Assembly (NCBI GenBank): GCA_964596985.1
Contig: CAZQWG010000012.1
Span: 1 to 42,544 of the forward strand
DNA length: 42,544 nucleotides
Origin: GCA-020345945 sp964596985
Lineage (GTDB): Archaea; Thermoproteota; Bathyarchaeia; RBG-16-48-13; GCA-020345945
Reading direction: 5' to 3'
This document shows positions 38,996 through 42,544 of the stretch, one piece after another (position 1 is the stretch's first letter; each line of letters opens with the position of its first letter). The notes under the pieces are model-generated. The model was not told the DNA's origin, made no database searches, and saw only the letters and a list, made by a program, of their open reading frames with translations. A program made the translations under genes and the position numbers.

Positions 38996-40540
38996 GTGAC
39001 TTCTACAATTGGTGTGAAAGGAATGTCGGATCTCAGTGCGAGAGAGATGCGGACTCTTGAGATGAACGCGGAGTACCTAGGCATTCTACCCATACAACTA
39101 ATGGAGAACGCCGGGGCTGCCGTCGCCAGAGAGATCAGGAGCCGATTTGAGCCGATGAAGAACGTCATCGTCTATGCTGGGACAGGAGGGAACGGGGGGG
39201 ATGGAATGGTGGTATCCCGGCACTTGGCAGGTCTCGGATTCGATGTGACCCTGATACTTGTGGGAGAGCCCAGCAAGATCAGCAACAAAGCAACCAAGGT
39301 AAACTGGGGAATAGTAACAGGGTTGAAGTCGTCTATACATCTGCAAGTTGTAACCGATTCTTCTATGTTTGAGCCGGCAGATTCCGATATCATAGTCGAT
39401 GCGGTTGCCGGAACGGGAACCAGAGGGAAGTTGAAGGAACCCTTGACCTCGGCGGTCAAGACTATAAACCGGTCAAAGGCATTCAAAGTATCTGTCGACA
39501 TTGCCAGCGGCATGGAGGCCGACACAGGAGAGACCCCAGGTGAGTTCGTCAAACCAGATCTGACGGTCACGTTTCACGCCGTGAAGAAAGGAATGAGACG
39601 TAGAATCAATCTCTTGGGCGAAGTATCGGTAGCTGATATCGGTATCCCCCCGGAGGCAGGAGAATGGTGCGGTCCAGGCGACCTTCTCGCCATCGACCAA
39701 TCTAGACCATCAGACGCTCATAAAGGAATGTTCGGAAGACTCCTGGTTATCGGCGGCAGCGAGACCTATTGTGGTGCACCCCTCTTTGTTGCACAAGCGG
39801 CAATGAGGACTGGGGTCGATCTGGCGTACATCGCAGCGCCCAGATTGGCCGGCTACACAATAGCTTCAATGTCACCAAATATAATCGTGCATAAGATGGA
39901 GGGGGAACACCTGAATCCAGAGAATCTTGATTATATAGGGAGAATAGCCGAGAAGGCTACGGGCATAGTAATTGGACCCGGGTTGGGTTTGCACGAAGAG
40001 ACAGCCACTGCCTGCAGACAAATCCTAGATCTAGTACGGCAACGGCGAATACCGACATTGATCGATGCGGACGCCTTGAAGGTCTTTGCAGAATCAGGAT
40101 TGAAGATGGATTCTATGATTGTTCTTACCCCCCACTCAGGAGAATATGAGGCCCTCACAGGCGAGAAACCACCCAAGGATCTCGACCTGAGGGCTGAGCA
40201 TGTTGAGAGGTTTGCAGAAGAATCTGGTACCACTATCCTGCTCAAGGGAGCCGTAGACGTAATCTCGGATGGAAAACGAACGAAGCTGAACGGTACAGGA
40301 AACCCAGGCATGACCGTTGGAGGAACCGGCGACACATTGAGCGGGATTGTCGGGGCGTTCCTCGCAAAGGGTATAGAGCCGTTCACGGCAGCAAGCTGTG
40401 GGGCCTTCGTCAACGGAGCCGCAGGGGATTTTGCCGCATCAGAAAAGGGGTATCACATCATACCGACAGATGTCATCGGCTATATCCCTAGAATTCTGGG
40501 AGACCCCATGTCACATCTGAAGGTACGACAAGAATGGTAG
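38996..40540 (+). CDS. nnr: Bifunctional NAD(P)HX epimerase / ADP-dependent dehydratase
   Basis: This 514-residue fusion repairs hydrated NAD(P)H. The N-terminal epimerase half (1-215) has LPIQLMENAGAAVAREI, VYAGTGGNGGDGMVVSRHLAG and DIIVDAVAGTGTRG; the C-terminal kinase-like half has FGRLLVIGGSETYCGAPLF, VIGPGLGLHEE, PTLIDADALKVF, ILTPHSGEYEALTG and NGTGNPGMTVGGTGDTLSGIVGAFLAKG. All are typical of Nnr. The start may be the GTG at 38996 or the ATG at 39023 (MSDLSAREMRTLE, the usual family opening). It overlaps the tsr3 gene by 7 nt. Confidence 0.95.
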   Translation: MTSTIGVKGMSDLSAREMRTLEMNAEYLGILPIQLMENAGAAVAREIRSRFEPMKNVIVYAGTGGNGGDGMVVSRHLAGLGFDVTLILVGEPSKISNKATKVNWGIVTGLKSSIHLQVVTDSSMFEPADSDIIVDAVAGTGTRGKLKEPLTSAVKTINRSKAFKVSVDIASGMEADTGETPGEFVKPDLTVTFHAVKKGMRRRINLLGEVSVADIGIPPEAGEWCGPGDLLAIDQSRPSDAHKGMFGRLLVIGGSETYCGAPLFVAQAAMRTGVDLAYIAAPRLAGYTIASMSPNIIVHKMEGEHLNPENLDYIGRIAEKATGIVIGPGLGLHEETATACRQILDLVRQRRIPTLIDADALKVFAESGLKMDSMIVLTPHSGEYEALTGEKPPKDLDLRAEHVERFAEESGTTILLKGAVDVISDGKRTKLNGTGNPGMTVGGTGDTLSGIVGAFLAKGIEPFTAASCGAFVNGAAGDFAASEKGYHIIPTDVIGYIPRILGDPMSHLKVRQEW

Positions 40541-41073
40541 AAAACTGTCACATCAAACTCTATGTACTACATATGAAGCAGTGTGACCCCAAGAAGTGTA
40601 CCGGGCTGAAACTGGGTCGAAGTGGATTTGCAAGAATCATCAATCATCCCTCAAATCTACCAGCAGGAACCATAGTCCTGAATCCGTTTGCAGACAAAGC
40701 ATTTTCACCCACGGACAGGGGAGACGTGGAGAGGAGAGGGATGACCACAGTCGACTGCAGCTGGAACCAGCTGAAGGGAAGATTCGAGGTGAAGACAAGA
40801 GGGAGACAGAGGTGTCTGCCCCTCCTGATGGCCGCCAATCCTATAAACTACGGTCTAATCGGAAAACTCTCCACCATCGAGGCGTTTGGCGGAGCCCTCT
40901 TCATTCTCAGGAAAGAGACGTTAGCAGAAAAACTACTATCAAAAGTCAAGTGGGGACATACGTTCCTCGAACTCAACGAAGAACTACTATCAGAGTACCA
41001 GAATGCGGAAAACAGTAGCCAGATAATCGAGACCCAGGAGAGGCTCAAACGAGAGATCGGATATGAGAGATGA
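40534..41073 (+). CDS. tsr3: rRNA aminocarboxypropyltransferase Tsr3
   Basis: This 179-residue protein of the DUF367/Tsr3 family transfers the aminocarboxypropyl group of SAM to a small-subunit rRNA pseudouridine. It has YVLHMKQCDPKKCTGLKLGR, ILNPFADKAFSPTD, TTVDCSWNQL, RCLPLLMAANPINYGLIGKLSTIEAFGGALFIL and HTFLELNEELLSEY, all characteristic. It is coupled to nnr by a 7-nt overlap. In yeast the enzyme acts late in 40S maturation; the archaeal role on 16S is by homology. Confidence 0.95.
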   Translation: MVENCHIKLYVLHMKQCDPKKCTGLKLGRSGFARIINHPSNLPAGTIVLNPFADKAFSPTDRGDVERRGMTTVDCSWNQLKGRFEVKTRGRQRCLPLLMAANPINYGLIGKLSTIEAFGGALFILRKETLAEKLLSKVKWGHTFLELNEELLSEYQNAENSSQIIETQERLKREIGYER

Positions 41074-41103
41074 GGTGAACCTACAATCGCTTCGAAATGT
41101 CGC

Positions 41104-41422
41104 GGAGCATGCCGGCCGTAGCTCACCTTCTGTTCTAGGCAGGATTCAGCTATGCGGCCTACCCGAGTCTCCTGTGGAGCTCATCGACTCCTACTTGGCC
41201 TTGTCGCAAGCGAAACGCCCGTTTCACTCACTCACACATGCCATCGTCGACGACAAACCAAAGCATCGCTCCAGCCGTCATCTCATCCACATACGACAGG
41301 GGGATATCGTTTCTGTAGCGTTGTTAAGGGTCTCCCCTTGCGTCTCACGACGCCGCTTCTCCACAAGCGAGGTGAAGCTTCCTCAGACAATACTGCCCGA
41401 CACCTGCCCACCGGCTTGCTCC
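41104..41422 (-). ncRNA. rnpB: RNase P RNA
   Basis: Read on the reverse strand, the RNA has P1 between GGAGCAAGCCGG (5' end) and CCGGCATGCTCC (3' end, 41104-41115), an A-A mismatch apart. CR-I is TGAGGAAGCTTCACCTC, and its AGCTTCACCT pairs with AGGTGAGCT of CR-V (41120-41128) to form P4 with the conserved bulged U. ACAGAAACGATATCC is CR-II, after GGGGAGACCC as in the bacterial RNA. ACAAGGCCAAGTAGG and GGGTAGGCCGC match the P15/P16 and P17 neighbourhood. Length, about 319 nt, suits an archaeal RNase P RNA. It processes tRNA 5' ends. Confidence 0.93.
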
Positions 41423-41444
41423 AAGAAGAAATAAGATAGAGGGA

Positions 41445-41454
41445 AGATAAAAAC
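41445..41454 (-). promoter_or_regulatory. TATA box of RNase P RNA gene
   Basis: The reverse strand reads GTTTTTATCTT centred about 27 nt before the predicted 5' end of RNase P RNA (41422), which is the standard distance for an archaeal TATA box. This suggests independent transcription, not only read-through from 23S rRNA. Confidence 0.6.
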
Positions 41455-41519
41455 AATTTTGAGGTTAATAGACGGGAGCAGAGGCTGGATATCGCCTGGG
41501 TAAAGAGGGCTCTTTTTCA

Positions 41520-42544
41520 ACCCGACACCTTGAGCGATTGGGAGCGGCAGGCTGAACACCTCGGTCGAAACCTTGATGCTTACACCCCCACCCCATCAAC
41601 GGGATCTTCTATCCCAACTCTCGTCCACACCTCAGGCCCGTCACCGGGTCTGAAGCGGTGTGGAATGGCCGCCTATTTTCAGGATGAGCTTCGGGCTTAG
41701 ATGCTTTCAGCCCTTATCTCTGGCAGCGCGGCTGCCCGGCAATGCCCTATCGGACAACCGGTAGACTGTAGGCTACGGCACCCCGTTCCTCTCGTACTAA
41801 GGACACCTTTCCTTCAGGCGACCAACACCCCCAACAGATAGAGTCCGACCTGTCTCACGACGGTCTAAACCCATCTCGCGTTCCCTTTTAATGGGCGAGC
41901 AGCCCCACCCTTGGCCGCTGCTGCACAGCCAGGATAGGAAGGGACGACGACGGAGCACCAAACCGCGGGGTCGATGGGAGCTCTCACCCGCGACAAGCCC
42001 GTTATTCCCGGGGTAGCTTTTCTGTCACCTCCAGCCCCCACCAATAGGGACATGGAGGATCGCTAGACCCAGCTTTCGCTTCTGGATTCTTTACTGTGCA
42101 GAATCCAGTCAGGCCGGCTTTTAGTCTTGCCTTCTACAGCGGGTTTCTGTCCCGCCTGAGCCGACCTTTGGGCCCCCTCGATATCTTTTCAAGGGGGTGC
42201 CGCCCCAGCCAAACTGCCCACCAATCGTTGTCCCCTGAGTCAAGCTCAAGGTAAGAGAAATGACAACGAACGGGCGGTGTTCCATAGGCGCCTCCCCTGT
42301 TCCCCGAAGAGAACAGGATCGAAGGCTCCCGCCTACGCTATGCATCCGTTATCATGTCCCAGCGACAGGCTGCAGTAAAGCTCCACGGGGTCTTCTCTTC
42401 CCGCTGGGGGATCCTCGACTTTTGACGAGGTTGTAGGTTCACCGGGTTCTAGGCGGGGACAGTAGGGCGCTCGTTGTTCCGTTCATGCACGTCGGAACTT
42501 ACCCGACAAGGCATTTGGCTACCTTAAGAGAGTCAGAGTTACTC
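41520..42544 (-). rRNA. 23S ribosomal RNA, 3' portion (runs off window end)
   Basis: About the last 1020 nt of 23S rRNA lie on the reverse strand. Landmarks: the sarcin-ricin loop AGTACGAGAGGAACG (41784-41798), ACCGTCGTGAGACAGGTCGG, GCCCATTAAAAGGG, and domain V GGAATAACGGGC at about 41998-42009. The 3' end is set near 41520 by the end of conserved sequence (CAATCGCTCAAGGTGTCGGG) and is approximate. Several bases in the peptidyl transferase loop (41941-41959) depart from consensus; see findings. No 5S rRNA or tRNA is seen between this and RNase P RNA. Confidence 0.95.

Noticed and set aside
41063..41434. A 123-codon forward open frame overlapping the end of tsr3
   Set aside because: It is antisense to the RNase P RNA gene over nearly its whole length, and its peptide has no domain-like pattern. 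The RNA explains the conservation.
41865..42345. Two open frames on the reverse strand within the 23S rRNA region
   Set aside because: They lie wholly inside recognisable 23S rRNA helices such as the GCCCATTAAA and GAGACAGGTCGG segments.
1..42544. CRISPR arrays, insertion sequences, integrases, or attachment sites
   Set aside because: I found no regular repeat-spacer pattern, transposase motif or tRNA-anchored direct repeat. The only repeats are the paralogue tracts described.

Overview
The window is archaeal chromosome, most likely from the TACK/Thermoproteota side (Bathyarchaeia-like is a guess). The evidence is both topoisomerase VI subunits, a RIO1 kinase beside a Dim2/Pno1-type KH protein, ribosomal protein S30e, TiaS, a Tsr3-type rRNA modification enzyme, an archaeal RNase P RNA, TATA-box promoters, frequent TTG/GTG starts and tRNA genes crowded with introns. 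I see no insertion sequence, integrase or CRISPR array.

Layout. 1-1.6 kb: two zinc alcohol dehydrogenase paralogues, the first cut by the window edge. 1.7-5.7 kb: two divergent gene pairs, each encoding a UbiU-like and a UbiV-like U32 iron-sulfur protein. 5.6-6.5 kb: two small proteins. 6.5-12.8 kb: an uncharacterised co-directional cluster of a MutL/GlmL-type actin-fold ATPase, a soluble partner and four membrane proteins. 13-18 kb: an acetyltransferase, rio1, a KH protein, top6B, top6A and a small membrane protein. 18-20.2 kb: five tRNA genes and a glycosyltransferase. 20.3-25 kb: a MacB-like ABC exporter with a divergent winged-helix regulator, a SIS-domain isomerase and nadE. 25-31 kb: a mini zinc protein, tRNA-Ala, PRC-barrel, HD and OB-fold proteins, initiator tRNA-Met, icd, a class V aminotransferase and S30e. 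31-41 kb: a methyltransferase, an ornithine-cyclodeaminase-family enzyme, tiaS, a two-radical-SAM lipoate assembly locus, an Lrp-type protein, NAD(P)HX repair and tsr3. 41.1-42.5 kb: RNase P RNA and the 3' part of 23S rRNA, both on the minus strand.

The strongest observation is a probable bulge-helix-bulge (BHB) intron inside a protein gene. The small Lrp/AsnC (RAM-domain) gene at 38597-38892 is interrupted by 59 nt that hold an in-frame stop and a frameshift. The ends of that segment form a textbook BHB motif. Cutting each 3-nt bulge at the standard position restores the frame and yields exactly the family consensus. The same splicing system is clearly busy here: seven tRNA genes hold twelve predicted introns, four of them in tRNA-Asn, three in tRNA-Glu (one inside the anticodon) and two in a CAT tRNA that looks like the substrate of TiaS, also encoded here.

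Other points worth a second look are the MutL/membrane cluster, two cases of patchy near-identical DNA between diverged paralogues (gene conversion), RNase P RNA next to 23S rRNA, and a peptidyl-transferase-centre segment of 23S rRNA that departs from consensus at positions that are almost universal.
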